This document shows, in pieces, positions 24,107 to 40,166 of a DNA stretch of 64,000 nt. The notes under the pieces are model-generated. The model had not been told where the DNA came from and did not search any database. It saw only the letters and a program-made list of their open reading frames with translations. Each line of letters opens with the position of its first letter. Position 1 is the stretch's first letter. Position numbers and translations under genes: made by a program. The DNA comes from Artemisia argyi. Its lineage: Eukaryota > Streptophyta > Magnoliopsida > Asterales > Asteraceae. The stretch spans positions 38,365,459-38,429,458 of the forward strand of contig CM060697.1 in the NCBI GenBank assembly GCA_030686995.1, written 5' to 3'.

Positions 24107-27100
24107 TGTTTATCAATTGTAACATTATCCACTTTTCACCTTGAAACGATATTTAAACATGAACTTTTATAAACTTAAAACATTTATATTTAATAAATAT
24201 ATGTTTCGGTAATTAACCAAATACGTGTTACATAATTTTTAAGCTTACGGAAAATTTATCCTAATTACTCACTAAACTCATTGGGCCTCGGCCGAGAATA
24301 GCTACACACAAACGAACTCTTAATTTTTTCTATTTCCTTTTCTTTTGGGCCTACACTCCAAACGAACCCAAGCTGATTTCAGGTCCAAGCATTTTGTTTT
24401 CTTTCTTTGTTCTTGTTGCGAAGTTCACTTACTTTGTCTCGTTTGTACTAAATCTCGACGCACGACATGACTATTTTATTTTACCACTCCATTGCCCTCC
24501 CAGCTGGCAATCGGAAATAACAAAGGACAGCAAGCATCTCGCTCATTTACTGTGTGAACCAGTGACCTATTGAAGACCCCAACACAACTTGAGTAAATTT
24601 CCTATAACCTATCACATGCTCTCAAACGACCTCCATAGCTCACAATCGCTTGTAAACATCTATATTCAAGCACATGCCTTACACAATCTTTTGTTAACGA
24701 TTGTTGTTTAGTCTTGATTAGTCCTTGAAGAATGTCACATGTTTATGCCAACTCACTCATCCTCCCTCACTCGTTTACTGTCCCAGAAACAACCCAAACA
24801 TATCATGAAAGATCACATGGTGTAAACGTGTCATAAGTTCCCTACGAACCTCCTTTGCTCCCCAATGACTACAAACCAACAATAGGCATCTTAGAAACTT
24901 TCAGGAATAATCTCACACATTTCCTTGCTCATGATTTCTGGTTGATCTCGATTGGTCATAGATGGAGGCAACATGCAAATGGCAGCTCGTCGTTCACACC
25001 TTCACCCTCCCTCGCTTCATACTACCTTAGATGTAACCTAGAGGAAACCATGTGCAACTCCTACATCACCTTCCTGCTCCATTCTACCACTTGTCGCATT
25101 CCAGTTCTAGTACTTAAGACTACATGATGATCAACACTCTCCCTACAACTCACCTGACAATCACTCATGCTAGTTCCAATCGAGCCAAGGTGGAAGAGAA
25201 GCAAGGGGACGGAACTAGGAACTATTATTGATTCATGGGTGAAACCTTAACCAAGTAGTACACCATCATCTTACCACATCAAAACTATCACTAAACCGAA
25301 CTTAAACATAAAGAATTACTCTTGTGGTTACTGTCAAGATGTAGATGAAACCATGCTTTGACAGTTAACTCACACAAACAATTCATTACTTTTACTACTG
25401 ACGTGAAAAGAAGAGAAGTGAGCAAATCATGGTTTGATTCTCGAGTTCTAAAGCTTCACTAGTTCTAAGTTGGTGGCGAGTTTGAAAGCTGTGGAGGCAT
25501 GGAAGTTGCTTTGACTTCGTTTCCCGTTCAACCCGTCGTTCCTTCCTCACCACCTTTTGAGTATAGTAAGTCTCCCAACCCATTCACAATTCATTATATC
25601 ACATTCTTTGATTTTCCCAACGATTACTCTCGTACCATAGCTATCTCACGTATTAAATGGAAGTGTTCACGTTAAAAACTTAAAGGATTTGCTAATGGCT
25701 TGTATGATGTGGTAAAATAGAGCTAATGATAACATATCACTCATAAAAACTAACTCATAAAATGTATCGCGAACTTGTGTGTCTAACTAATAAGAACCTA
25801 TTTTGAACTTAAGTTTTATAGCATTATTATAACAAGTTTTAGAAAAGCATATATACATTCCAAGAAACTGTAAATACTCGACACATACATACATATGACT
25901 TACAAAAACTAAAGATGTGTTTCCTTGAAATTCATTCTACCCGACATGTTTACATGCATACGCTCTAAATGAGTCACTTAGTCCAAAAACCGTTTTCTCT
26001 TGGACTCACATCAAAACTTAAGTATAAGCAGTTTTTGTAAACTTAATAACCATTTTGAAAACTTACTAAGATAAGCCCAAGAATAAGCTACTTTGTTAAG
26101 CTCACTAATAAGCTAAAACTTGAACTTAACTTATATTCTTTTACCGACATAAAAACAAGCTCACAAGAATCATCTATAACTCATTTTAAATGGTGGTTTC
26201 GTTGGGGAAATTGGGTCGAGGAACTCTAATAAGAAGAAGCAAATTTTGGTCTCAAAGTTGGCTAACCCAACTGCTTATTTGAGGGTAAAACTCAGTTTAA
26301 ATGGAATGATATAAGGATAAACGACTAGTATAAACATATAACAAGTTTTCATAACATATTTAAAAGCCACAAAAATAACAAGTTCATAAAGTTTAAAACT
26401 TTAAACCATGTATCTGCTTCATCTATGATTAACGATTCAAAAACCAAACATGACTTCACTTGTTTTAAACTATAAAATCAATGCTAAAACATTTAAATAA
26501 ACCTGGACTATAAAACATAACGCAAAGAAGCCTTTGGCTCAATTGGATGGGCGCATGGTTGCTGAGCAAAAGGTCTTGGGTTCGAAACCTGACCAGGACA
26601 GTTGTAATATTTTTGGTTATCATTAGAACTTTAGTCTTTTGGTAGTTTTAATCCCTCATTTTCAAAACATTTATCACATTTTCTTAAAACCTTTTACAAG
26701 ATGTGAAAATAGTACTATTATTCTACTTCACCCTTACAAGTTGGATACCTTGACATTTCCACCCAAAAACTTTCATAAGTTTATAAATAGGTTTATTTTA
26801 AATTAAATATAAAGTCATTCAACTATTTAGGTTTAAAAGAGTAACGTAGGTATAACTTAAAAGTTTACATAGAAACTTAATTACGGTTGACAAAGTAATA
26901 TTTTACAACTATATCATAGTAACATATAACGAGACTTACATTTTTAGACGATAATGAAGTAATAATTATGAATAACTATATATTTCAAAATACATATAAT
27001 TTATAACGTAAATTATATAACTTGACGTTATTATCGGTTAACTTGAACGCACATTAAGTAATGAGTATTCCTATAATAAAACTCATCGGTCCACTTAACC

Positions 27101-28461
27101 TGACGTAAATTTGCAATTTCTATAACTTATCATTCACCAATACATAATATAAATTCAGGACGAAGAATATAAAAATAATAAACGATACTTATTCATAAAT
27201 ACAAGTTATATTGTATATAACTTGCTCTTGAACTAATAAGCGTTTTGCCACGCAAGCCACCTCTGCCACAAAGTCATTCTGTCATCGAACATCATTCAAA
27301 TCACAATTCTTGATAAGTCGAACTTATCTCGAACTTCCATATCATTCAGGTTATCTTTGAAGTTGTTTCCATTCTACCTCCACATTACATTATCTATGCC
27401 TATCATAACTCTCAGGTGAGTCATAGCCCCTACTTTTACTTGTTTTACAATGGTTTATAAACGTTTTTGGGGGAGATACATGCTTAACTACTGGTTTTAC
27501 TTATACAAGTATTCATTAACTCAATACATGACTGTATTTCATATAAACTTTACTGGTTTACACATTCTTATATCTCATAAGGAAATACCTGCTATTGACA
27601 TGATTACAAGCGATTTTTCAACGATATGCTATATTTGATCTCTATTACCTAAGTACCTATTACCAAAAGTCCCTCGATCATCCGCCTTAATCACTTGTAG
27701 GGTGAACGTAAATAATTGTGAATAGTTCTATTAGGGATTGACAATCCCCATTTGGTCGCTAGAGGAAAGCCAACAAATGCACTTTATTTGATTTCATAGG
27801 TTACTGGTAAATACCTATCTTGAGGGCCACTGTTTTACATCATTATTATGGATAATTTTGATGCCTGTTAATCGTTGAGTGTCATGAGCTTAGGGCAAGA
27901 GAACGTTAATAATATAGCACTACAATGACTGATGTTAAGGGCGTACGATGTTGTAGCCCTCTGTTTTATTAAACTACGAGACTGTGCTCACTATATAGCA
28001 GGAAAAACTGTTAATAATTGGCAAACGAACTACTATTTTGGTGTTGGCCCGATGAAGGGCAAACCAACAGATTGATTTGTATTAGATTGATAAGAAAATC
28101 ACTCATTTTTTTTAACGATTTAAACTATAAACTCTATGAACTCACCAACCTTTGTGTTGACACTTTTAGCATGTGTTTATCTCAGGTAACTAAACAAGAA
28201 GGAACTTGAAGGCACGGAGTGGGCTTGTAACCCGGCATGGGCTTAAATAAACATTTTGACATATTTCAAATAAACTTGTTGTTTAAATTATGAAACATCT
28301 TGATGTCTCGAATATTTGGTATTTTGAATGAATTAAACTTTAAAGTGTCACTTTTGTGTCGTTTTCTATGATTGTGACAAAGATCCTCGAAGTAACACCC
28401 AAAAAGTCTTCCGCTGACATTTTAAGTCTTCCGCTAACGTGATGATTTTAGGGGTGTTACA
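24002..28461 (+). repeat. LTR 3 of element B (3' LTR)
   Basis: 4460 bp. Compared with LTR1 it has many substitutions over its whole length, for example CCTGACAATC for CCTCAATC near 25155. It abuts the GTTTT duplication at 28462-28466. Confidence 0.88.
26528..26602 (+). other. tRNA-like segment (LTR3)
   Basis: Third copy, A box at 26535-26546 and B box at 26579-26589, both intact although LTR3 has diverged elsewhere. Confidence 0.5.
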
Positions 28462-28466
28462 GTTTT

Positions 28467-30966
28467 GGTTCCCATGCGAATATGTCCAAGTTCTTTTGTA
28501 AGAGTGTGCACACAGCTGCTTTACCTTTGTCAGATAAAGATCCACCAATCGAAACTTGTTGGTCCGGGTAATCGGGATGAATAGCGACCTTTAGGTTTGG
28601 TGTTTTTTTTGTGCGCTGTTCTGGAATATTCTCTACTTCAGTTGTTACCGCGTTGCATTCCTTTGGTGGTATTGTTGTGTTATAGAGGGTGACAACTCCT
28701 CCTTCCACTGGAAACTTAAGCATTCCGTGCGCTGTGGATGGTACAACGCGCATGGATGATATTCCAGGTCTCCCAATAATACCATTGTATGGTGAGGGGG
28801 ACTTTATTACCATGAAATTTATCCTTGTTGCGGTTGAGTGTTGTTCATCTCCTACGACCACCAGAAAGTGTAACTGCCCCATGGGCCAAATCTTTTCTCC
28901 TGTGAATCCAGTCAATGATGTTGTTGCTGGTATCAATTGACTTTGGATTTCAGGTCGCAGTCTTTTGAAACAATGATCGTACAGGATGTCTGCGGATGCC
29001 CCTCCGTCAATGTACATGCGGTGGATATCATGTCCCCCCATATGTATTTCAATAGTTAGAGGCTCTACAACTGCGTTGTCCGTAGCTAAGGTAGGGAAAG
29101 ATATCTCTTTTACTGGGGAGAATTTTTGGCTGACTTTTTGCTTTATCTTACGCTGCCATGACTGTATCATGTATATGGTATCAGCTTTTTCTTTGGGGGG
29201 TTCTTTCTTACCCCCGTTCCTTTGTTTGTCTTTTCCCTCCTTGATGTTTTTTACAAGGTGGTCCATTCTGCCTGCCCTTACTAACTTTTCAATTATTTGT
29301 CTTAGCTGGACGCACTCGTTAGTTGTATGGCCTTTTTGACCATGGTACTCGCAGTATCCATTCCCTATGTGCTTTTCCTCTGTGGTGCACATTGGTGGGG
29401 GTTTTGGGAAGTTTGCACCTTCTGTTATAAATATTTCCCTCGGAGTTATTGTGAGAGGAGTATACTTGTCATTGTCTCTTCCGCTGCGATAATTCCTACT
29501 GCGGTTGTTATTCTGATCGTTGGATTGTCTCCTAGGCTGTTCTTGCTTCCTGTAGTTCGAATAACCCTTTTTGCTGTCCGCAGCAGCTGCTTCTCCTTGT
29601 ATGAAGGATCTGGTGCGCTTTGTTAGCTCGTCGAAAGTCTGGGGAACTTTGTCATTTAGCTTTCGGATAATTTCTGGGTTATTAATCCCATTCATGAACC
29701 CTGAAATTTTTAGAATTTCCGGACATGCTTTGATTCCCCTTGGCGCTGTTTCACTCTTGCTAGCTCAACAAGGTTTTTAGCGCACTTCTTTCTCTGGGTA
29801 AAGTTGAGACGGAATGCTTTCCGCAATTCTTCAAACCCACCGATGCTCCTTCGTGGGAGCTTGCTAAACCATGTGCGCGCGTTCCCCACCAATGTAGAAT
29901 TAAACATATGGCACCATACAGGCTGTGGCCAGTTCTCGATAGTTGCGGCTGATTCGAAAACCTTTAGATGATCGTCCGGATCACCTGTTCCATCATATGT
30001 TTTTACATTAGTGGGCATGCGCCTGCGTTTGCGGTCGGAGTAATCGCTGATACGTCGTGTAAACGCATCAACTTTCTGGCGACGCCATGGAAGAGACATA
30101 TCTTCATTCTCTTCTTCGCGACGTCTTCCTCTTGATTTCCAGTGTCCTGTTTCTTTATCCTCGTTGTCCGAGGAGTCACTGGAGGAAGAGTAGTTTCTTT
30201 TTCGGCGCTTGCGCCGGCTTCTTTCAGAAAAAGAGCTTGAGGGACTTTTACTTGGGGACATTCTTTTCTCCAATCTGTCATGAATCCTCTTACTCCCAGA
30301 TTTGGAGGACCATTGGCTTGGTGAATGCTGAGGTCCTAATCGGTCTTGTATCCCTCGACTGCCAAGTCTGGAGTGAACATTAGTGCGCCTCTCGCTGTCT
30401 TCCGAGTACTGTGAATCAGATGTCGTACCCAGCCTATCGTGGATAGTGGTACGTTTTGCGCGTCTTCCCCGTGGGTGGCGCAGTGGTGATGGTTCGCGTT
30501 CAGGACCAAAATTGAGTCAAGCTTGTAGGCTCGTGCTTGCCCTTCTCCTTGCTTCTTCTTGCATGAGGGCGGTTAAGGTTTCATAATTTTGGGATACAAA
30601 ATTTCTCAACGTTGGATTGGGTGTGTCCTCAGTTGCTGCAAGAATGTCTGCCTCAGTATTAGGCACCCTATCTCGGTTAGGTGCGCCTGGTGGCACAGTG
30701 TTGTTCACTGTGGGTACAGTTTGGTGAAGAATAGTGAAGAGGGTGCGCTGGAGTTCCTCAACGCTTGGGACCACTGTGGTGGTTTGGGTAGTCCTTACAG
30801 GCAGTTCTACCACTGGAAGAGGTTGGGTTGTCCCTACCTCTTGGTGACCAGGTGCGCTGGTTGTCCCAGCGACTTGCCTAGGGGTCGAATCTTGTTGATT
30901 CTTCCTCTGGGTGTCACGTTTTTCCGGCTGCGGAGTCCGCTGGCTTGAATTCTTATTCTTCGTCAT
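28467..30966 (-). pseudogene. Element A gag and protease, proximal half
   Basis: The minus-strand frame begins MTKNKNSSQRTPQPEK at 30966. It runs through a Ser/Arg/Lys-rich stretch, then the gag core (WCHMFNSTLVGNARTWFSKL, about 29900), a zinc-knuckle-like CEYHGQKGHTTNEC (about 29340) and an aspartic protease with YIDGGASADILYDHC (about 29000), where the usual DSGAS is DGGAS. Lesions: a stop at 30517, and a frameshifting deletion near 29715 between RQGES and the following ACPEILKISGF-like stretch. The frame ends FAWEPK at element B and resumes at 7618. The Tat family normally makes gag-pro-pol as one polyprotein. Confidence 0.88.
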
Positions 30967-30989
30967 TCTAGTTTTTAGTTCTTAGTAGG

Positions 30990-31007
30990 GTCCCACGGAT
31001 GGCGCCA
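30990..31007 (-). other. Primer-binding site of element A
   Basis: Two bases inside the 5' LTR, the minus strand reads TGGCGCCATCCGTGGG. TGGCGCC is complementary to a tRNA ending GGCGCCA, as in plant tRNA-Asp. The downstream match is partial, so the tRNA is uncertain. Confidence 0.65.
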
Positions 31008-31009
31008 CT

Positions 31010-31495
31010 TGTTGATACAAAAGTTGGGCGTTCCTGATTATGGGCTCTTGCTCTCGTACCAATTCGCTTCTTAGTACTTGTAACCTGCGCACTAAGAAAA
31101 TAGACAACACCGTTAGGCTTATCGTGGGATTGTCTCCCACGATTAGACTCCGGCGTGAGAGTAAGTAATCGATTTAGGGTTCTCGTAAAGAGTTTAGGGT
31201 TTGTGTATCGTACCTTGAATGAGAGTTATGTCATTTCTTATATAGGCGCAGAATCCTTGTAGGGTTCGTGCTCCTTACGTTTCGCACCCTTGGTGCTTAT
31301 CCGGGTAAGGATATCTATTCCATAGATAGATGATCTTTATCTATACCATGTATAGTTTATTTGGGTTTGGGCTTACGTGAGCCTGTTCCCATTATTGATG
31401 CGGCCCAAGTTACAATAGCCCACGCATGGTGGTTTTGGGCCTTAGTAATGTTTATCATTTGGGCTCGTGACCCATATATAGACTATACGTCATCA
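31010..31495 (-). repeat. 5' LTR of element A
   Basis: 486 bp, matches 588-1068. The hairpin at 31121-31143 is unchanged between the LTRs. The LTR is followed by the ATAAC duplication (31496-31500). Confidence 0.9.
31238..31246 (-). promoter_or_regulatory. TATA box of the element A 5' LTR
   Basis: Minus strand CCTATATAA. About 30-60 nt downstream come two AAACCCTAA-type telo-box motifs, then the hairpin at 31121-31143, all in what would be the transcript leader. Confidence 0.5.
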
Positions 31496-31500
31496 ATAAC

Positions 31501-31754
31501 TATTTACATACAAAAATTGACATTTTTTTAAAATCAAAACTACAATCCCCCTACTTGAGATGAATCATATATGAGATAAATTGGGGGGGGGGGGGGGGGG
31601 GGGCGGGGGTCTTCAATGATCTTCAAAAAATGTCTTCGATGTAGGCATGATTTCCGAATCTCTCTACCCGAACTTTGAACTTAAGCAAATGGCAAGTTCC
31701 CAATCATGAGCTAAGACTACATGGTAGGCTAAGGCGAATAGGTGTATCGAAACA

Positions 31755-31844
<90 letters not shown>
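31501..31844. repeat. Right flank of A: poly-G run and (TA)n microsatellite
   Basis: No gene. A run of 21 G (31583-31603) and an almost pure TA tract (31755-31844). Confidence 0.85.
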
Positions 31845-31847
<3 letters not shown>

Positions 31848-32053
31848 GAGGGTTATTGTGAGATCAACCTTAAAATTCTAAAAGTAAGACCCAATATGAA
31901 CCGTTGGATTTTTGTATTTGTGATTGATGAGATTAACATTAAATGAGTGACATTATTAGTAATTAAATAGGGTTCAAGGGTATTTTAGAGAATTCAAATC
32001 CAAATGTGGTCAATCTTTTTTTAATTTTCATCTACTTTTTATACAAAAACAAA

Positions 32054-32100
<47 letters not shown>

Positions 32101-33404
32101 GGTCCACATTTTTATATCAGCAGATTCTTGTACACCGGAATCCGTGCGTTTTTACCCGGAATTCGATACAGATGAAATACATATACATGTATGTGTATCA
32201 ATATCCTATCTAAAAAAACTGCTACACTACTACAATAAATCTTCAAACCAAAATTAAACTGCAGCAGATGCCGGTACCGGAATCTGCGCGTTTACCCAGA
32301 AATCTGATACATTAACAGATGAGATACATATACTGATACGTGTATCAAGAACCTATCTAAGAAAACTACATTACAATAAATCTTCAAACCAAAACCCAAC
32401 AACAGCAGCGGTAACAACCCACCATGTATCTGGTGTACCGACGATGTATCCGGGGGTACCGGCGACACAACCCACCATGTATCTGGTGTACCGGCGTGTT
32501 TTGGTTCTCCGGTGTGGTTGCGTTGGTGGTTTCAGCCACCACTTAATCGGAACCCAATATTCCAGCCACCATCATATCTAGTCGCCGTCTTAAAACTAGT
32601 CGCCGCCTCCTCCAAACCCTTTACCGGTCACCGCTATCAAACCCCTAACTGGTAAATCTTCAGATCTAGTCGCCGCCGTCAATACCCAACCCGTTCAAGA
32701 CCCAAATACACCAACATCCAACAACCGACAACCGACATTGAAACCACAAACACTACAGACTCGTACCATCATTTTTCCTTTGGGCCATCGAAACCACAAA
32801 CACTACAGACTCGTACCATCATTTTTCCTTTGGGCCATCGAAACCACAAACATATACACCTGCTGCTGCAGCCGCACCAGCCCACCATGTATCCGGTGTG
32901 CCGGCGATGTATCCGGTGTACCGGCGATACATTCCATAATATATCCGGTGTACCGACGACAACATATATCTGAATATCCGACCGCGACGGCTAACATTTC
33001 AACCTGGAAAACTAAACGAATGCCTCATGGTGGTGGTATAGTTTTCGTTTAAATCGGAGACGAACTTCAAGATTTAAATAAATATGGACGGATCTAATAA
33101 AATTATTGACGAATTTAGATCGAATAAGGATCGGATCTAAAAAAGAAATGAACAGATTTACTGATGGATTGGATCTAAAAATTTGAGGGAGAAGGAGATG
33201 CGGAGGTAGTTTCAATTGATGGAAAAAATGATACGTATAGTATTAATGAGAAATAATAGAGATTGTTTGGAATACCGAAAATGCCCTTTTTTATTTCTCT
33301 TTGCTTTAGTTTTTGTTTGATAATCAAATGCCACTTGTTCTTTTTCTATTGGTTGTTTATAGATCTTATTTTTACAATTTTAATTGTGATCTTATTAGAA
33401 CTCA
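31845..33404. repeat. Unclassified repeat segment bounded by two (TA)n tracts
   Basis: Begins GGGGAGGGTTATTGTGAG directly after a TA tract and ends at a second one. Contains a poly-A run (32055-32098), a 144-bp tandem duplication (32118-32261, 32262-32405), a 50-bp tandem repeat (two full units from 32740 plus a partial) and scattered copies of a roughly 20-bp unit ATGTATCCGGTGTACCGGCG (about 32420-32495, 32886-32960). No convincing protein. It may be a non-autonomous element that inserts into TA repeats, but I cannot name a family. Confidence 0.5.
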
Positions 33405-36710
<3,306 letters not shown>

Positions 36711-36779
36711 TACATTTATAGGTCAATCTATAATACATTTATAGGTCAATCTATAATACATTTATAGGTCAATCTATAA
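36711..36779. repeat. 23-bp tandem repeat x 3
   Basis: Three perfect copies of a unit starting TACATTTATAGGTCAATC. Confidence 0.9.
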
Positions 36780-36940
36780 TACATACAGATACCTCCACAC
36801 TAGTAGTATATAGCCCACCAGCAAACTTCTCCAGCTCACTATTTTCCCTTTCACAACAAGGACGGCCAAGTACTCGAACATCATCTCCCCACTGCCAGAT
36901 AAAGTAGTCCATATGTGGGCTGTTCAAGACATGAAAATAG

Positions 36941-37680
36941 CTAACTATAAGCTCGATTGCATGACCTCAATATGGACTCAATTGTAGCTTTTGCTTTTGG
37001 AACATAATGGCCAATGTCATGAGCTGCAAATGAAGCACAATGATAGAAAAAGGTCAAAACAAGGTTGTAAATAGTGCTGTTCAAATGTATCTCTAGACAA
37101 CGAGTTAAACTAATGGTACCCGAAGATGCTTGTACAGTTGCTCCATATGAGGACCAAAGTTATTGAGAAATATGACAGGATCACCAAGACAGAGAAGCAA
37201 AGTCACTAAAGCATAAGCAACCTAACATGGTAAAACAAGAAGCAAACGTTATAATTTCAATATACGAGGAGAACCAAGTAAGGTTATGCAAAGAAGTAGG
37301 GCAAACTCTATATTAGAAAAAGATACGGTCATTTACTTACAGCTATATGTTTGCTATATTTATCTGTCTAATGCATGAGTTGCACTTTTATGCGTGCAAC
37401 TCCTTCATACCATAAGTTAAGTGCGGGGTCTACACCAGGTGGAGGCCAGTTACCCTTTCCACCATCTTCAAGTGGTGCTAAAATGTTTGACAACATATTG
37501 CAAAGTGCATGGTGAAGTTCACTCTTTCATTTATGGGGAGCACGATTTAGAGTGTAGCTTTAGGTAGCGCATGCCATTAATGATAATGATTGTTTCACTT
37601 CGAGCACCACTAGTATCTATCCGCCGAGTTAGCATATACCCTGAGCTTCAGGTAGCGCATTCCATTAATGATTCTTTATT
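36941..37680 (-). pseudogene. Fragment of a FURRY/FRY-type cell-morphogenesis gene
   Basis: Minus-strand exon remnants in the order expected for plant FRY homologues. 37555-37625 encodes RRIDTSGARSETI..NGMRYLKL. 37341-37523 encodes SELHHALCNMLSNILAP, NWPPPGVDPALNLWYEG and VQLMH, then a stop where the family has Trp, then TDKYSKHIA. 37120-37221 encodes ALVTLLLCLGDP and HMEQLYKHLR. 36941-37023 encodes HDIGHYVPKAKATIESILRS. Introns with GT and AG ends remain (37222-37340, 37024-37119), so this is a genomic copy and not a retrocopy. The exons that should lie between the third and fourth pieces are missing. INGMRYLKL occurs a second time at about 37650-37675, a local duplication. The family match is from memory of FRY proteins; FRY is a very large protein and only a short N-terminal stretch is here. 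No gene symbol is given because this is a dead fragment. Confidence 0.75.
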
Positions 37681-38389
37681 AAAGGATGAAACGAATTGAA
37701 CCCTAATTTCAAGAAAACATAACAGTTAATTAAAACCCCCAAAATCAACGAAATTAAAAACCCCAAAAAAGGAACAAAAATCAAAAGATAAATCTTACCA
37801 ATAAAACTCAAACCTTGGTGGTTTGTGTTTGGTTTCTCCCAGATCCGGTATTTTTGTGAGGTGTATTTAATCATCTTTATGTATGATCTTTGATGACAAA
37901 AAAAATAATAATTAGATTCAAGACTAGTGTTTTTTCCTGGTGTTGTAGGTTTGTAAACCGGCAATATGTGGAATAATTGATTAAAGGTGTGTGGTTTTTT
38001 GTGGATTAACTGATTTGGGGGATAATTGGTTTTGTCGTGGGGGGGGGGGGGGGGAATTGATTTGGGGATTATGATGGTGGTTTATTTTGTTCAGCTTTTA
38101 AATTGATGTATGGAGGGATAATTTGATTTTTGGAGAAAACTTAGAGCAGGACAATTGAAAATGTGAGAGGGAAATCTAATGGGGAATTGATTTGGGGATT
38201 ATGATGGTGGTTTATTTTGTTTGGTTTTCAAATTGTTGGATGGAGGGGACAATTTGATTTTTGGAGAAAACTTAGAGCGGGACAACTGAAAATGTGAGAG
38301 GGAAATCTAATTTAATTTATATATTTTATTTATAAACCAACTAGTTTTATAACACATGAAATACCTTAATCTTTGTTTATATTAGAAGC
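37681..38389. repeat. Non-coding stretch with poly-G run and 130-bp tandem duplication
   Basis: No gene. A G run (38039-38054) is followed by two 130-bp units (38051-38180, 38181-38310) differing at a handful of sites. Confidence 0.75.
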
Positions 38390-38960
38390 GGAAATGAGCC
38401 GAGCCGATCGTGAAAAACTCAGGATCATATTAGTAAAAAGCTTGAATGAGCCGAGCTTAAACGAGCTCGAGCTCGAGCCTAAGTTGCAGCTCATCTATCA
38501 ATCGGGCTCGAGCCTGAATTTTACATAAAAAACTTGATTTGGCTCACGAGCCTAAATGACACTATGATATTTTACATATTAAACATGTATAAAATGTTAT
38601 GCATTTGTATTATTGGTGAACTTATTAATAAGCTCGATAAAAAGCTTATTAACGAGCTCAAAATAGATATATTACGAGCCAAGCTCGAGCTAAACTTTAA
38701 TTTTTTTCCGAATCGCATAAATGAGCCTAGCTCAAGTCAACTAGTGTTAGTTCGAGCTAATTCTTATCGAGCTTTGAGCTCAAGCTCAAGCCTATATATC
38801 AAATGAACTCGAAATGTTTAATGAGTTGAGCTTAACCTTATATAAGTTCGACTCGAGTTATTGTTGAGTTTTCAATGCTTAGGTTATATTTCAATTTTAA
38901 TTTGTGTAAGAAAACAAAATAAATTGAGATTTTCGAGTCAAGCTCAAGCCGAGTTCAAAC
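38390..38960. repeat. GAGCTCGAGC-rich dispersed repeat
   Basis: Dense, degenerate copies of GAGCTCGAGCC, AAGCTCGAG and GAGCCGAGC on both strands, a low-complexity repeat type common in plant genomes. Not coding. Confidence 0.6.
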
Positions 38961-40166
38961 TTTCTCTATCCTGGATAACATGATCGGGAGGTCCCTGAAT
39001 ACTTGCTTCTTAGATTTTGTGACAAACGGTATACACTTACCTAGCCGGTGCAACCCATGCATGACCGCCTTTAATAACTTCAAATACAATTCATAACTTC
39101 AAATACAATTCATATAACCATCACACTAAACACCTACCAAGCCGGTGCAACCCATGCACGACCAGTGATAATGGCTAATTCACATGTTACGTTTTTTTCC
39201 CTTTTCGACAATTTTCAATCGATTTTGACTGATTTCGCTAGTTGTCAACCAATTTTTATAATATTCAACAGATTTTGACGGATTTAGACCGACTACGACC
39301 GATTGCGACCTTTTCGACCGATTTCGACCTTCCTGACCGATTTCATTCATTTTTGAATGTTTTTGGCAATTTTCGCTCGTTTTCAAGCTTTTATGAACGT
39401 TTTCCTCCGTATTAAAACGTTATGAAACGTTTACTACGTTCTCGTACATTTTTGTACGATTTTTTTTGTTTTCACACGTCCTTATCCTTTTTTCTTTGTT
39501 TTGCTAAGTTGTGTTCGCTTTCGTACATTTTGTACGCCTTCATAAAAAGATCAAAATCAAGAAAGCAAAAAAAAAAAAAAAAAAAAAAACAAACGAAAAC
39601 GGTTTAAACCGTTATGATATTTTACCCTTTAAACGAAATAAGCTACAACTTATTTAGTTTTGCTAAATTTGAAATTTTAAAAGTGGCTTATAATGTCATG
39701 TTATCGACCAATACATTCCTGGTGATCGACAATGGGTAATTAACATGGGTAATGGGTCATGTGGATTGGGTTATAGTGGCTTATAGTGTCATGTTATCGA
39801 CAATGGCTAATTCACATGGGCGACTTTTTAAATACAAAATACACTAAAGGGTGCGCTTGGTTCAAACTTGGGAAAGGGAAATGGAAACTGTAAGCTAATG
39901 GTCGTGAAAGGGAAAGGTAAAGAAAATCAATCCCCCTAATTTATTGGGTAATGATCCATTACACACTATTGAGTAATGGGTCATTGCATTATGCTTTACC
40001 AAAGCATATTTTTTCATTACCTTTCCCATTCTTCACCCCCATAACCCCCTACCAAGCATTAGGGGTGTTCAAACTTCTAATAACCCGAGAAACCGACAAA
40101 CCAAGCATTTGGTTTCGGTTTTTACTTTTAGATATCCGTGGTTAACCGAACTGAGCCGTATATAAT
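38961..40166. other. Intergenic repeats including a MITE-like segment
   Basis: Two copies of CCGGTGCAACCCATGCA near 39048 and 39141. A degenerate minisatellite built on GACCGATTTCGACC spans about 39195-39400, and a poly-A run lies near 39566-39588. Segment 39849-40062 begins GGGTGCGCTTGGTT and ends CCAAGCATTAGGGG, an imperfect terminal inverted repeat suggesting a small MITE. No gene. Confidence 0.4.

Noticed and set aside
32738..33052. 104-residue frame with a repeated N-terminal peptide
   Set aside because: The repeat is the 50-bp tandem DNA repeat, the frame runs through the minisatellite, and no domain is visible.
37665..37964. 99-residue minus-strand frame with a hydrophobic stretch beside the FRY fragment
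   Set aside because: It overlaps the duplicated FRY remnant in a different frame and contains no family motif; probably chance in AT-rich DNA.
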